Source: Natranaeroarchaeum sp042663585 (GTDB lineage: Archaea; Halobacteriota; Halobacteria; Halobacteriales; Natronoarchaeaceae). Taken from it: 64,000 nt of DNA. The stretch is taken from NCBI RefSeq assembly GCF_042663585.1, contig NZ_JBHTAN010000006.1:682001-746000 (forward strand), read 5' to 3'. Within the stretch, counting starts at the first letter, position 1. Each line of letters opens with the position of its first letter. Made by a program: the position numbers and the translations under genes. The notes under the pieces were generated by a model. The model ran no database searches, was not told the DNA's origin, and worked only from the letters and a program-made list of their open reading frames with translations. This document shows, in pieces, positions 35,052 through 44,368 of this stretch.

Positions 35052-35154
35052 TGGCCGGAGTTTAGTCACCGGCCGTTCTATAACTTGCGGAAACCTCTGG
35101 GCACCAAGTAATGTTTCGGGGTTATACCAATCCACCAGCCGTCGACGGTACGGG

Positions 35155-35706
35155 CTACTTCTCGGCGAGCAACAATCCGAGGTACGACGTCTGGATCTGC
35201 TCGTCGGGATCGAGTCCCAGGCGGTCGAGCACGGCCCGTCCGCCGTCGCGTGCATCCTCGATATCGGCCGACTCGATTTCGGTTTCGACCTCGACGAACT
35301 CGTCGAGGCCTTCGACGCTGTCGAGCGTCACCGTGTAGCCGTCCAGCGAATACGTTTCGCGATCCTTCGAGACAGTCGCGGTCGGATCGTAGCCAAGCCC
35401 CTGCAGGATCCGGTCCATCGTCTCGCCGTTGTCGACGCCGGTCTCGAACTCCTCTCGCGATTTCGATTCGGCTTCCAGCAGTGGCCCCTTATAGGTGACC
35501 CGCGCCGTCGCCTCCTCGTCGTCGACGCCGCCCGGTCGAACGCGCCGGATCCGCAGTGCTTCGTCGGTCTCCGCGAAGTCCCGGTCCGGCGCATTGTAGT
35601 AGGTATCCTCCTGGTAGAGCCGTTCGTCTCGGTCGGCTCCGAGTTCCTCTAGCCGGTCGCGAACAGCCCCGTGGTCCGCTCGGACTTTTAATTCGACCTC
35701 ATACAT
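35155..35706 (-). CDS. cyaB: CYTH-domain protein (class IV adenylate cyclase/thiamine-triphosphatase type)
   Basis: 183 residues from ATG 35706. It begins MYEVELKVRAD, with the ExExK motif (EVELK) that binds triphosphate. It follows with DTYYNAPDRDFAETDEALRIRR and the late DSVEGLDEFVEVETEI, as in CyaB. The tunnel fold acts on ATP, triphosphate or thiamine triphosphate. In archaea such proteins are more often triphosphatases than cyclases, so the activity is uncertain. It is upstream of and co-oriented with the SAM synthetase gene. Confidence 0.9.
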   Translation of the reverse strand: MYEVELKVRADHGAVRDRLEELGADRDERLYQEDTYYNAPDRDFAETDEALRIRRVRPGGVDDEEATARVTYKGPLLEAESKSREEFETGVDNGETMDRILQGLGYDPTATVSKDRETYSLDGYTVTLDSVEGLDEFVEVETEIESADIEDARDGGRAVLDRLGLDPDEQIQTSYLGLLLAEK

Positions 35707-35893
35707 ACTCGCTCGAACGTGTCCGGCCGGAAAAGGCGCGTCGTTTCGATGGTCGTGGTCCCGGCAGGTCAGTTGTGCCAGACCCCCTGCCCACCGATCC
35801 GGCCCTTGCAATCGCTACGAGTCACCCAGCGACCTCGAACGCTGACGGGACCGAAACGTGGTGTTTAAATGCTGAACGGGAAACGTTTAGAGT

Positions 35894-36832
35894 ATGAGTG
35901 ACGATCAAGAAGCCGAAACAGAAGCGAACGACGACCAGCCCGAAGCGGAGGGGCTTGCCGATGGAGACTTCGTGCGTATCGCCTATACGGCCCGCACCGT
36001 CGAGGACGGTCAGCTAGTCGATACCACCGACGCGGAAGTCGCCGAAGACGAGGGCGTCGACGATCAAGAACAGACCTTCGAGCCGCGCGTCATCGTGCTC
36101 GGTGAGGGCCACATCTTCGAGAGCGTCGAAGAGGACATCAAAGGGAAAGAGATCGGTGAGGAGGGCGAAGTCGTCGTCCCCGCCGAGGAAGCCTTCGGCG
36201 AGCGCGACCCCGACGAAGTTCGCACCGTCAGCGCCGACAAGATCCCGGAGGACGACCGCTATCCCGGCGCTCACGTCGACCTCGACGGCGAGCACGGCCA
36301 CGTCGAGGCCATCATCGGCGGCCGCGCACGCGTCGACTTCAATCACCCGCTCGCGGGACAGGACGTCAAATACGAGTACGAACTGCTCGAAGCCGTCGAC
36401 GACCGAGTCGAGCAGGCGAAAGGCCTGATCGGCATGTACGTCGACACCGACCTCGAAATGTGGATCGAGACGGACGAGGAAGAAGAGGAAGTCGTCGTCG
36501 AAAGCGATGACGACGACGAGGACGCTGAACCCGAGACCGAAACCGAGACCGTCGAGAAGGAGACGCTGTACATCGAGGCGACGCCGCAGCTCTCGATGAA
36601 CCAGCAGTGGATGTTCTCGAAACAGCAGATCGCGGACGACGTCACCCAGAAACTCGACCTCGATCGCATCATCATCCAGGAGACCCTCGGTGAGGGCGCA
36701 GGTATGATGGGCGGCGGTATGGGCGGTATGATGGGCGGCGGTATGGGCGGCGGCGACATTGAGGACGCTCTCGAGGACGCCGACGTCGACGCCGACGAGA
36801 TCGTCGAAGAACTCGAGAACGCAGAAGAGTAA
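35894..36832 (+). CDS. FKBP-type peptidyl-prolyl isomerase with Met/Gly repeat
   Basis: 312 residues. The FKBP domain (about 24-165) resembles SlyD with an IF-like insert (GDFVRIAYTARTVEDGQLVDTT, EEAFGERDPDEVRTV, NHPLAGQDVKYEYELL). A second region (about 230-312) contains QLSMNQQWMFSKQQIADDVTQ and then a repeat of Met and Gly (GMMGGGMGGMMGGGMGG) before an acidic helix. TATA box GTTTAAAT at 35863-35870 suits a leaderless start. It should catalyse proline isomerisation and act as a chaperone. The Met-rich part may bind hydrophobic or metal ligands; this is inference. Confidence 0.93.
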   Translation: MSDDQEAETEANDDQPEAEGLADGDFVRIAYTARTVEDGQLVDTTDAEVAEDEGVDDQEQTFEPRVIVLGEGHIFESVEEDIKGKEIGEEGEVVVPAEEAFGERDPDEVRTVSADKIPEDDRYPGAHVDLDGEHGHVEAIIGGRARVDFNHPLAGQDVKYEYELLEAVDDRVEQAKGLIGMYVDTDLEMWIETDEEEEEVVVESDDDDEDAEPETETETVEKETLYIEATPQLSMNQQWMFSKQQIADDVTQKLDLDRIIIQETLGEGAGMMGGGMGGMMGGGMGGGDIEDALEDADVDADEIVEELENAEE

Positions 36833-36914
36833 CGCGGCTTCCGAGCGGTATTTTTCTTCGTGACCGGGGTCGTAGCGGCGCAGATGCCGTGTTCACCCTC
36901 GTAGAGATCGGGGC

Positions 36915-37541
36915 CTATGCGATATCTCGGCTCGTGTCGATGGCGACTTCGTCTTTGAGTTCCAGTTTGATCGTCTCCGTGAGCGCCTGCCCGCCGCGGA
37001 ACTTCGGTACCGAGAGGCGGTTTTCGAGGTCCGTCCCGCGGACCGTCGTGGTCAGATCGAAGACGATATCCGCCATATGTTTGGTCGTATCCCGGTTCTC
37101 CGGGAGCGAGTGGCCGGACAGGCAGTGTAGAATGGCGATGCTCCCCGTATTCACCATGTGGTTCTGGAGGTCGTTGAGGAAGTTCTGATAGCGAGTCGGC
37201 TCGCGGCGTTCGAGCGAGTCGGCGGGGTCGATGATGAGGTTTGCCCCCTCCGGAAGCGCTCGGATCAGTCTGTTGGCCTGATCGAGCGGTTCGCTACCGC
37301 TGATGTCCCTCACGGTCGGACTACCGGTCGGTGCGCTGGCCGACTCGATCGCATCTCTGACCGCCTGATCAGTCCGCTGACTCGTGAGGTACAACGACCC
37401 GCGCGCGGCAGTCAGTTGGTACAGCAGGAGTTCGGATTGACTTGCCGGCGGGGCAGTAAAAGCGATGATACTCCCCGGCGGAATACCGCCGTTGAGCTTT
37501 CGGTCGAGGACGTCAATACCGGTGTCCAGTCGACCACTCAT
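36915..37541 (-). CDS. RecA/KaiC-like protein without a P-loop
   Basis: 208 residues. The start SGRLDTGIDVLDRKLNGGIPPGSIIAF is the KaiC/RadA/Rad55 entry strand. Where the Walker A should be it reads APPASQSELLL, with no GKT. The Walker B-like strand ANLIIDPADSLE follows. It is therefore a probable non-ATPase relative, possibly a regulatory partner. Such degenerate RAD55-family proteins are common in haloarchaea. No neighbour gives a clue. It is convergent with the FKBP gene. Confidence 0.75.
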   Translation of the reverse strand: MSGRLDTGIDVLDRKLNGGIPPGSIIAFTAPPASQSELLLYQLTAARGSLYLTSQRTDQAVRDAIESASAPTGSPTVRDISGSEPLDQANRLIRALPEGANLIIDPADSLERREPTRYQNFLNDLQNHMVNTGSIAILHCLSGHSLPENRDTTKHMADIVFDLTTTVRGTDLENRLSVPKFRGGQALTETIKLELKDEVAIDTSRDIA

Positions 37542-37700
37542 TGTTTGGTATCATACTTTCGTTTAGTACATAATTGTTTGCCTCCTCTCCTGATCGGCGA
37601 CGAAACTATATCTTTTCCAAGGTAATCGGCTAAATACAGACGCCAGGCAACAATGCTGAAGGGACGAGCGAAGAACGGATTGTGAGAGGAAGCGGTGCTG

Positions 37701-38219
37701 TCAGTCGTCTACATCCCCGCCGGTCGACAGCGGTTCCGCCGGGACGCCGGCGACTGTCTCGCCCGGCGGGACGTCCTCGGTCACCAGCGAGTTCGCAGCG
37801 ACCTGTGCCCCTGCACCGATTTCGACGCCGGGCAGGACGACCACACCCGCGCCGATCATCGCCCGCTCGCCGACGACAATCTCGCCAAGCCGGTACTCGT
37901 GCTGGAGGAACTCGTGGCACAGCAAGGTTGCGTCGTAGCCGATGATGGCGTGGTCCTCGACGGTGATCCGTTCGGGCCAGAAGACGTCGGGCGTCGATTC
38001 GAGTCCCCACGACACACCCTCGCCGACGCTCACGCCAAGCCGTCGGAGGAGCCAGTTTTTCAGCGTCAGACTCGGAGAGACGCGGCAGAGAACGATTACG
38101 ACGTAGTTCAGCATCACGCGCAGTGGATGTTTCGCGTCCGGCCAGTGCTGGAGCGAGTTCAGGGGCCCGGGCGTTCCGTGGTAAGATAATCGGTCGTGGC
38201 GGGACTCTCGATCTGTCAC
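37701..38219 (-). CDS. left-handed beta-helix (hexapeptide) acyltransferase
   Basis: 172 residues. The second half is an LbetaH hexapeptide repeat fold (ITVEDHAIIGYDATLLCHEF, VVGERAMIGAGVVVLPGVEIGAGAQVAANSLV) ending with GETVAGVPAEPL, typical of WbbJ/maltose-acetyltransferase-like enzymes. The catalytic His lies in LLCHEFLQHEY. The donor is probably acetyl-CoA and the acceptor is unknown. TATA box TTTATACT at 38246-38253 lies about 30 bp before the ATG. Confidence 0.88.
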   Translation of the reverse strand: MTDRESRHDRLSYHGTPGPLNSLQHWPDAKHPLRVMLNYVVIVLCRVSPSLTLKNWLLRRLGVSVGEGVSWGLESTPDVFWPERITVEDHAIIGYDATLLCHEFLQHEYRLGEIVVGERAMIGAGVVVLPGVEIGAGAQVAANSLVTEDVPPGETVAGVPAEPLSTGGDVDD

Positions 38220-38297
38220 AGTACTGGGGTTCCTCGCGTAAGAGTATAAACCGGTCGCCCGGCGACCGCGTGTTCGGGGCCGTGCCGGCCCGACGAA

Positions 38298-41200
38298 TTA
38301 CATGAAGCTTCCGAGTCCGGTCTGTTCCTGCCCACTTTTGACCTCGCCCCACGAGATGTCCAGCGCTTCGAGGACGCGCTCGATGGGGCCTTTGAGCGTC
38401 TTGTCGAGCATCTTCCCGTAGTCGACCTCGAACTCCTCGGGGATCTGATCGTCGTACTCGAAACAGATCACGTCCGGATCACGCTTGAACTCGCCGTACA
38501 GCGGATCGGTCTGGGGGTCGAACCCTTCCTCGGCCTCCAGCCGTTCGAAGTAAGAGGGATGGACCTTCTTCAGGTAGAGCCGTTTCGGCTTCGATCCCGA
38601 CGAGAAGTTCGTTCCCAGTAGCTCGTTTGCGTACTTCGCACCACGGACCTGGGCCGTGTCGGTGTCGTAGTTATCGAGTTTCTTCCCGATCCCACCCGGG
38701 ATCCCGATCTCGTCGAGGGAGATATTCCCGGCCTGTACCTCCTGAATGATCTCGTGGACGTACGTCTTGACGTCCTCGATGTCCTCACCGCGGACGATTC
38801 GGGTGATCACTTCCAGTTGGACCTCCTTCGTGATCTGGGCGATGTCCGAGCGCTTGTACTCGAAGCCGGTGATATCGATGTCGTCGACGTCTTTGCCCTC
38901 TTTCCAGACGATGTGGCCGGCGTAGCGTTTCTTCTTGCCCGCCTGGAAAAAGCGCCGGTAGAGCTTCTCGAACTCGATCTGGAAGCGGTGCTGCTCGGCG
39001 TTTAGCTGGTCGAGGGCGAACTCGTCGTACGCGGAATTGATGTGTTCCTCTATCTCGAAGGACTGTTCGATGGCGTCGTCGGTCTCGATGTCCGGGCCGA
39101 GTTCGAGCATCACGGAGTCGGTGTTGTGCAGAACGACACCGCCAACACCGTCGACGAAGTTCTCGTTCTCGGCAACGCTCAGGTCATAGACGTAGCCGTC
39201 GTGGTCGACCTCGCGGACGACCGGCTCTCGGCCCGACCGGTAGAAGTCACACGTTCGGATCGTGTAGCTTCCCTTCTCGGACCGGTATTTGAGCGAGTGC
39301 TTGCGCCCGCGCTGGGTGAGCAGCATCGAGAGGCCAGCGGCGAGTTCGCGACTCACGGTTTCGTAGTCGAAGTTCCGCTCGCGGTACTGTTCGGAGTACC
39401 GCGGGAACTCTCGGGAGCCGTCCCCTTCGACGAGGACGTTGATAAACAGGTCTTGGAGTTCCGATGGCAGATGGAAGACGAAAGAGGGGACACGTTTCCC
39501 CCCAGACGTCTGACCAGCGAACTCACGGAAGAACACCGCCGAAAGCTCGTTCATCATCTGGAGTTTTAGCGTCCCATCGTCGTATACGTAGTCGTCGCTG
39601 TCGTCGGATTCGATGGTACGCTGTTCCCGGCTGTCAGAAGCTGTGATCCCGGCAGTTGCACCGTCGAATAGTCTCCGGTAATCGGTCTGGAGTCCTTCTA
39701 GCCACTCCCGTCGGGACTCGGCAATCGACGCACCGAACTTCGCATCCGTTGTCTCGACTGTCGAGGCGCTCCCCTCGGAAATGTACGCAGCGAGTAGTCG
39801 GACGAGCGCCCGACCGTCCTCGGAATCGATGTCGATGTGCCGCTGGATCGAGATCGTCGACTCGATACCGTCGTGGTGCTCGTGTCCAAACCAGACCCGC
39901 TCGTCGTCTGTGTGGACGCGTTTGGTTTTCGAGATGGCGTTCTCGCTGCCCACGCTCCGACCGTCCTCGTACTCCCGGACGTATCCGTCGAGCATCTCGT
40001 AGACGTCAATGGTTTCGACAGGCTCGACCGGTGGAATATCGGGGACTCGAAGCGGTTCGTCGACGTTTTTGGGCTTCGCTTCGACGTACTCGTTGTCCTC
40101 CTCAACGACGAACGAGTGATCACGTGTCACCGTCGACTCGCCGAACTTGTGCTGGAGCGTACAGACGGACTTGTCCGTCTGGTGGCGAACTACTCCCTCG
40201 ATCGGTTGCCATTCGGCCTGTCCCGTCTCGGACAGCGACAACGCCTGCCAGCCGTCGAGTGTCCGGCGATCTTTCTCTGTCGTCGCTGTGCCGACTGTGC
40301 CGCCGTCGGCAGTAATGACTACCTCGCCAGGGACATCGAGATCCCTCCCTGCCCTGAACAGTTCCTCGATCGGTCTGATCCGAACCGCTCCGGAAGGGTC
40401 ACGAACCACGATCGGTCGATCACCGGTGACGCTGTCCCCATATGTTACATCGTAATCAAGTTCGTTCGCAGCCTCCTCCGTGAACTCGATTACCTCCCGA
40501 CCTGTCGCGGTCACTGCTGCACCCATTTCCTTGTCGTACAGGCGGAACCGATCCCACCCCAAAACGCCGTATAGCGACTGGCCGACGAACTGGAACTTAC
40601 CGTTCCGCCCGGCGAGCAGCGTATGGTTGTCCTCGACTGTGACACAGTACACGCCATCGTCTGCGGTACTCCGAGAGCTACTGCGATGCATCCGGAGCGT
40701 GTTTTTCGCGTTCTCGGTGACGTAGACGCGCCAGGTTCCGCTGTCTTTGCGGTAGTTCGCCGTCAGGCCGAGGTGTGTACACAACCGGAGGACGTCGTCA
40801 CGGAGTTCATCGCTGGCGGTGCTGTACCGCCAGGAGTTGGGCTGTCTATCCCCATCACCGGCGATCAGCGTGTCGAGGAAGGACTCCTTTTGCGATCGGC
40901 TTGCGTCGAACACCAACTTCGGAACCCGTTTCTCGAAGCTGTTATCGCCACAGAGTTCACGGAGCAGGTCACCGAGCAGTTTCGACGTGAACTGATAGCC
41001 CTTGTCGTCGACGTAGTAGTCGAATCCAAGCCGATCAAGCATCGTGCCGATGGCAGCGTGATCACTACCGCCATCCGTGACGGCGGCGGCGTCGTCCGTC
41101 ACGTCCTGGGCCAGACTGATCGTCGTTGCGGAGCCCCGGAACTGTTCGCCGAACTGCTTGTCCTCTGACGTTTGGACCGACCCTTCAGTAATATACCACG

Positions 41201-43592
41201 CCAACAGTTCGATGAAGTCGTCGGCATCGTAGGTGCGTGGGATCCACTTCCGACCGGAGTCCCGATGGATAAAGCTCCGTTCGCAAACTTTCTCTATGTA
41301 CTCTCGATGCGTCTCGAACTCCTCGGCGGTAAACACGTAGCCCGTCTCGCCGACGTCTGCTTTGGGAACGCGGCGCGGCGTCCAGCCCAGTTCCGCGGTG
41401 AACGTGTGTCCGTGGACTGACGGCCGAACCCAGACTTCGTGCTCGTCGTCGAGCAACCGCGTTAGATCGATTTCCTCGATCGGATCCGGGTCAGGGCCAT
41501 CCCAGTCGTGCGGGAGTTCGTAGTTCGTGGCGTCGTCGAGTTCGCCCGCCTCCACGAAGCCGTAGCCATCTTCCGTGATCCCGTTCGTCTCGTTCTTTCG
41601 GACCAGCATCCGGTGGTTCGGCGTCACGCTGAAGTCGGTCTTGCTGGTCTCGATATCGATCAGTTCGCCCCGGTAATCGGGATACGCCTGTGTCTCGACG
41701 ACTGGCTTGGTCTCCATCTCCATCGTCTCGGGATCGATCGAGTATACGTCGTCGCCGACCCCGAGGTCCCGGATGTTCTCGACGCCACGGGGCGTCAGCA
41801 CGTCAGTATCCGGCGTGAAGCAGTTCATAATAACCTTGACAGCTCCCTGCTGCTGGTCGTATCTGGCGTAGGCTTCGCTGTCGGGGTCGTGCTCGTTCCG
41901 GAGTTCCTTCTTGCTCTCGCGCTCGGTCAGCAGTTCGTCGACCATCTCCCGGATGATGCCGTTCGGCTCCTTCCGGAAGTGGGTCCCGTTGGGTGCACGG
42001 TAGGTCTCACCGCCGTAGTCGTCAGGGTCGACTTTCGTCTCCGGCGACGCGTTTGTCGTCACCATGCACATTGGATAGAGACTCTTCAGATCTAGAACTG
42101 TGACGTTTTCTTTGACGCCGGTAATCGGGTCGAAGACGGCTCCGCCTTCATAATCCTCGCCCTCGTGTTTACCTTTCGAGGGGAGCGAAAAGTTGCCGTG
42201 AACCTTGTGGAGGACGTACATGTCGACCGCGTCGCCGGGCGTCGGCGCGTCTTCGAGTTTACAGCCAACGAACGTGCGGACCTCGTCCCAGAACTCGACG
42301 ATGTTCTGTTTGCGATCCAGTTCGACGCAGAGTTCGACGTCCCGGAGGTTGTACTCCAGTAGCTGTTCGGGGTCGCCCTCCCAGAGGTCGCCGATATCGC
42401 CGGTGTAGCGCTCTTTCCCGACGCCGAGTTCCTGTTCGCCGACGGCGTCCAGCCGGTAGGATTCGAGTTCGGTGAACTGCGTGCGCTTGTAGGCGTACAG
42501 CAGATCGAAGACGACGCGACCCTTGATCTCCGGGCCGCCCCAGCCCCCGGCCCAGACCTCGCCCACGCGGGAGAGGCGGTCGTAGGAGAGTCCCAGGTTC
42601 TCCAGCCGATTGACCAGATACGGCGCGTCGAAGTCCTCGAAGTTCCACCCCGTCAGCACGTCGGGATCCGTCCTTTCGAGATACTCTATGAAGGCGCGAA
42701 GCATCGCTTCCTCGCTGTCGAAGGTGCGAACCTCGTGGTCGGCCCCGTCGGTCAGGGGGTCGTAGCCGTCCAGCGCCTCGGGGGCGTCGATGCCGCCGAC
42801 CGGAGCGTCGTAGAGCCAGACGACGTACTGGTCGTCGTAGGAGTCGTGGCTGGTCAGACAGATGATCGGCTGCTCGGCGTCGTCAGGTTCGGGGAAGCCG
42901 TGGCGGTCGTCGACCTCCAGGTCGAAGGTGTTCACCCGTGGTGTCGCCGTCATCTCGACGGCTTCGACTTCCTCCTGGGCGACGATGAGCGAGCCGTCCT
43001 CGTCCCGGCGCACGGGCACCTCGACGCCGCTCTGAATGTCCTTGTCGATCAGGAATCGGTTCGGAAACAGGATGTCGGCCTCGTAGTGGTCGAACTCGTC
43101 ACGGACGTTTCCGACGTCTCTCGGCGTCCGGCCGTAGATCTTCGTGAGGTGTTCGCCGCGGATGCTCTCGAACGGTTCGCCGTCCTCGTCCGTGTCGTCG
43201 GAGCCGACCAGTTCGTCGTACTCCTCTTCGGGCGGCCTGTCGAGAGAGTCGGTGGGGGCGTAGAAGTACGGCTGAAACCCGAGCACTTTGACGTGGTGTG
43301 GATCGTCCTCTGCGTCGCGGCCGTACAGGTGAATGATCGGCCGTTCGTTCGGCTCTCGTCCCGCAACGGTGTAATCGATCTGCATCACCGACAACTGGAG
43401 GCTATCGCCCGGTTCTCCGTACCGGGCATCTAACCCGTCCCGCGTCGGATCGATCATCTCGATCCCGTTGCCGTCGCCGTCGCCGGCGATGGCTCGGGCC
43501 TCCGCGGCGAGGTCCCGCTCGTCGCCGGAGGGCGACGTATCGTCCACCCCGTCGCGGAATTCCGCAAGTCCCGTCTGCCCGTCGTCAGTCAT
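38298..43592 (-). CDS. polB: family B DNA polymerase with two inteins
   Basis: 1764 codons; removing two inteins leaves a 912-residue polymerase. Exonuclease motifs are FDLEVDD (Exo I), GWNFEDFDAPYL (Exo II) and YNLRDVELCVELD (Exo III). Polymerase motif A is DLKSLYP. Motif B is split by intein 1 (KVIMN / SLYG) and motif C by intein 2 (YGD / TDS). The C-terminus QTGLGSFM is a PIP box for the sliding clamp. TATA box TTTTAACC at 43614-43621 gives a leaderless start. It is the replicative B-family polymerase; D-family subunits are not in this window. Host function depends on splicing of both inteins, which sit in catalytic motifs. Confidence 0.97.
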   Translation of the reverse strand: MTDDGQTGLAEFRDGVDDTSPSGDERDLAAEARAIAGDGDGNGIEMIDPTRDGLDARYGEPGDSLQLSVMQIDYTVAGREPNERPIIHLYGRDAEDDPHHVKVLGFQPYFYAPTDSLDRPPEEEYDELVGSDDTDEDGEPFESIRGEHLTKIYGRTPRDVGNVRDEFDHYEADILFPNRFLIDKDIQSGVEVPVRRDEDGSLIVAQEEVEAVEMTATPRVNTFDLEVDDRHGFPEPDDAEQPIICLTSHDSYDDQYVVWLYDAPVGGIDAPEALDGYDPLTDGADHEVRTFDSEEAMLRAFIEYLERTDPDVLTGWNFEDFDAPYLVNRLENLGLSYDRLSRVGEVWAGGWGGPEIKGRVVFDLLYAYKRTQFTELESYRLDAVGEQELGVGKERYTGDIGDLWEGDPEQLLEYNLRDVELCVELDRKQNIVEFWDEVRTFVGCKLEDAPTPGDAVDMYVLHKVHGNFSLPSKGKHEGEDYEGGAVFDPITGVKENVTVLDLKSLYPMCMVTTNASPETKVDPDDYGGETYRAPNGTHFRKEPNGIIREMVDELLTERESKKELRNEHDPDSEAYARYDQQQGAVKVIMNCFTPDTDVLTPRGVENIRDLGVGDDVYSIDPETMEMETKPVVETQAYPDYRGELIDIETSKTDFSVTPNHRMLVRKNETNGITEDGYGFVEAGELDDATNYELPHDWDGPDPDPIEEIDLTRLLDDEHEVWVRPSVHGHTFTAELGWTPRRVPKADVGETGYVFTAEEFETHREYIEKVCERSFIHRDSGRKWIPRTYDADDFIELLAWYITEGSVQTSEDKQFGEQFRGSATTISLAQDVTDDAAAVTDGGSDHAAIGTMLDRLGFDYYVDDKGYQFTSKLLGDLLRELCGDNSFEKRVPKLVFDASRSQKESFLDTLIAGDGDRQPNSWRYSTASDELRDDVLRLCTHLGLTANYRKDSGTWRVYVTENAKNTLRMHRSSSRSTADDGVYCVTVEDNHTLLAGRNGKFQFVGQSLYGVLGWDRFRLYDKEMGAAVTATGREVIEFTEEAANELDYDVTYGDSVTGDRPIVVRDPSGAVRIRPIEELFRAGRDLDVPGEVVITADGGTVGTATTEKDRRTLDGWQALSLSETGQAEWQPIEGVVRHQTDKSVCTLQHKFGESTVTRDHSFVVEEDNEYVEAKPKNVDEPLRVPDIPPVEPVETIDVYEMLDGYVREYEDGRSVGSENAISKTKRVHTDDERVWFGHEHHDGIESTISIQRHIDIDSEDGRALVRLLAAYISEGSASTVETTDAKFGASIAESRREWLEGLQTDYRRLFDGATAGITASDSREQRTIESDDSDDYVYDDGTLKLQMMNELSAVFFREFAGQTSGGKRVPSFVFHLPSELQDLFINVLVEGDGSREFPRYSEQYRERNFDYETVSRELAAGLSMLLTQRGRKHSLKYRSEKGSYTIRTCDFYRSGREPVVREVDHDGYVYDLSVAENENFVDGVGGVVLHNTDSVMLELGPDIETDDAIEQSFEIEEHINSAYDEFALDQLNAEQHRFQIEFEKLYRRFFQAGKKKRYAGHIVWKEGKDVDDIDITGFEYKRSDIAQITKEVQLEVITRIVRGEDIEDVKTYVHEIIQEVQAGNISLDEIGIPGGIGKKLDNYDTDTAQVRGAKYANELLGTNFSSGSKPKRLYLKKVHPSYFERLEAEEGFDPQTDPLYGEFKRDPDVICFEYDDQIPEEFEVDYGKMLDKTLKGPIERVLEALDISWGEVKSGQEQTGLGSFM
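39123..40433 (-). other. PolB intein 2, pol-c site (motif C)
   Basis: 437 residues (1054-1490 of the precursor). It begins with Ser (SVTGDRPIVVRD), has block B VTRDHSFV and ends VVLHN before Thr of TDS. His-Asn is the standard end. LAGLIDADG blocks are LLAAYISEGS and LFINVLVEGDGS. The insertion splits the catalytic YGDTDS between YGD and TDS, the known pol-c position. Only 48 residues of polymerase separate it from intein 1. Confidence 0.95.
40578..41822 (-). other. PolB intein 1, pol-b site (motif B)
   Basis: 415 residues (591-1005 of the precursor). It starts with Cys (CFTPDTDVLTPRGVENI), has block B VTPNHRM and ends GRNGKFQFVGQ before Ser of SLYG. The last residue is Gln after Gly instead of the usual His-Asn, so C-terminal cleavage must use Gln. 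LAGLIDADG endonuclease blocks are present: LLAWYITEGS and FLDTLIAGDGD, with acidic residues kept. The insertion lies between KVIMN and SLYG, the known pol-b position. The endonuclease could be active. Confidence 0.93.
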
Positions 43593-43709
43593 GTCCGTCC
43601 GGTAGGTCGCCCTCGGTTAAAAACCACCGTAATCCCACAGTACAGTTACGGGCCTGTCGGGTGACGATTCCGGCGGTGGGCTTTTCTCCTCCCTGTCTGA
43701 TGCTCACGT

Positions 43710-44171
43710 ATGGCTGGCAACTACTTCGAGGAGTTCGCAGTCGGGGAGCGCATCGTCCACGAGAAGCGGCGCACGATCAGCGAGAGCGACAATCAGCGTT
43801 TCTGTGATCTGACAATGAACCAGCAACCGCTCCACCTCGACGCCGACTTCGCCGCCGAGACGGAGTTCGGCGAGCGCGTCGTCAACGGACTGTACACAAT
43901 GAGCCTCGCGGTCGGATTGACGATTCCCGAGACGACTGATGGTACGATAGTAGCTAACCTCTCGTACGACGACGTCGAACATCCCGCGCCGGTGTTTCAC
44001 GGCGACACGATCCGTGCCGAGACGACGGTGACGGACAAGCGCGAGACCAGCGACGGTGAGCGTGGCGTCGTCACGATGGAGGTCGAAGTGTTCAATCAGG
44101 ACGACACAGTAGTCTGCCAGTTCGAGCGGACGGTGCTCTCGAAGAAACGGCCCGATGCAGATGAGGGATGA
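43710..44171 (+). CDS. MaoC-family dehydratase/hydratase
   Basis: 153 residues in a hot-dog fold. It contains the hydratase-2 motif (SDNQRFCDLTMNQQPLHLDADFAAE, with Asp and His in the usual spacing), FGERVVNGLYTMSLAVGL, then VFHGDTIRAETTVTDKRE. The family hydrates enoyl-CoA or acts on mesaconyl-CoA; the latter belongs to the haloarchaeal methylaspartate cycle. No other gene of that cycle is adjacent, so the substrate is open. It starts 117 bp from polB in the opposite direction. Confidence 0.9.
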   Translation: MAGNYFEEFAVGERIVHEKRRTISESDNQRFCDLTMNQQPLHLDADFAAETEFGERVVNGLYTMSLAVGLTIPETTDGTIVANLSYDDVEHPAPVFHGDTIRAETTVTDKRETSDGERGVVTMEVEVFNQDDTVVCQFERTVLSKKRPDADEG

Positions 44172-44368
44172 AAGCCGGACTGGCCGGAGTCTGACGGAAC
44201 TCCGATTCGGGCCGATCCGAACCCGGTGCGAACTCGACGATAACAGATCGACCGAGCGCTACCGGCCGATCAGCCCGAAATCCTACCGCTCTCCCCCTCG
44301 TGAGGCCATATTTATGAAGTAATCTTTCACCATAATTATTATCAGGGTGTAGCCTAACGGGTGGTACA

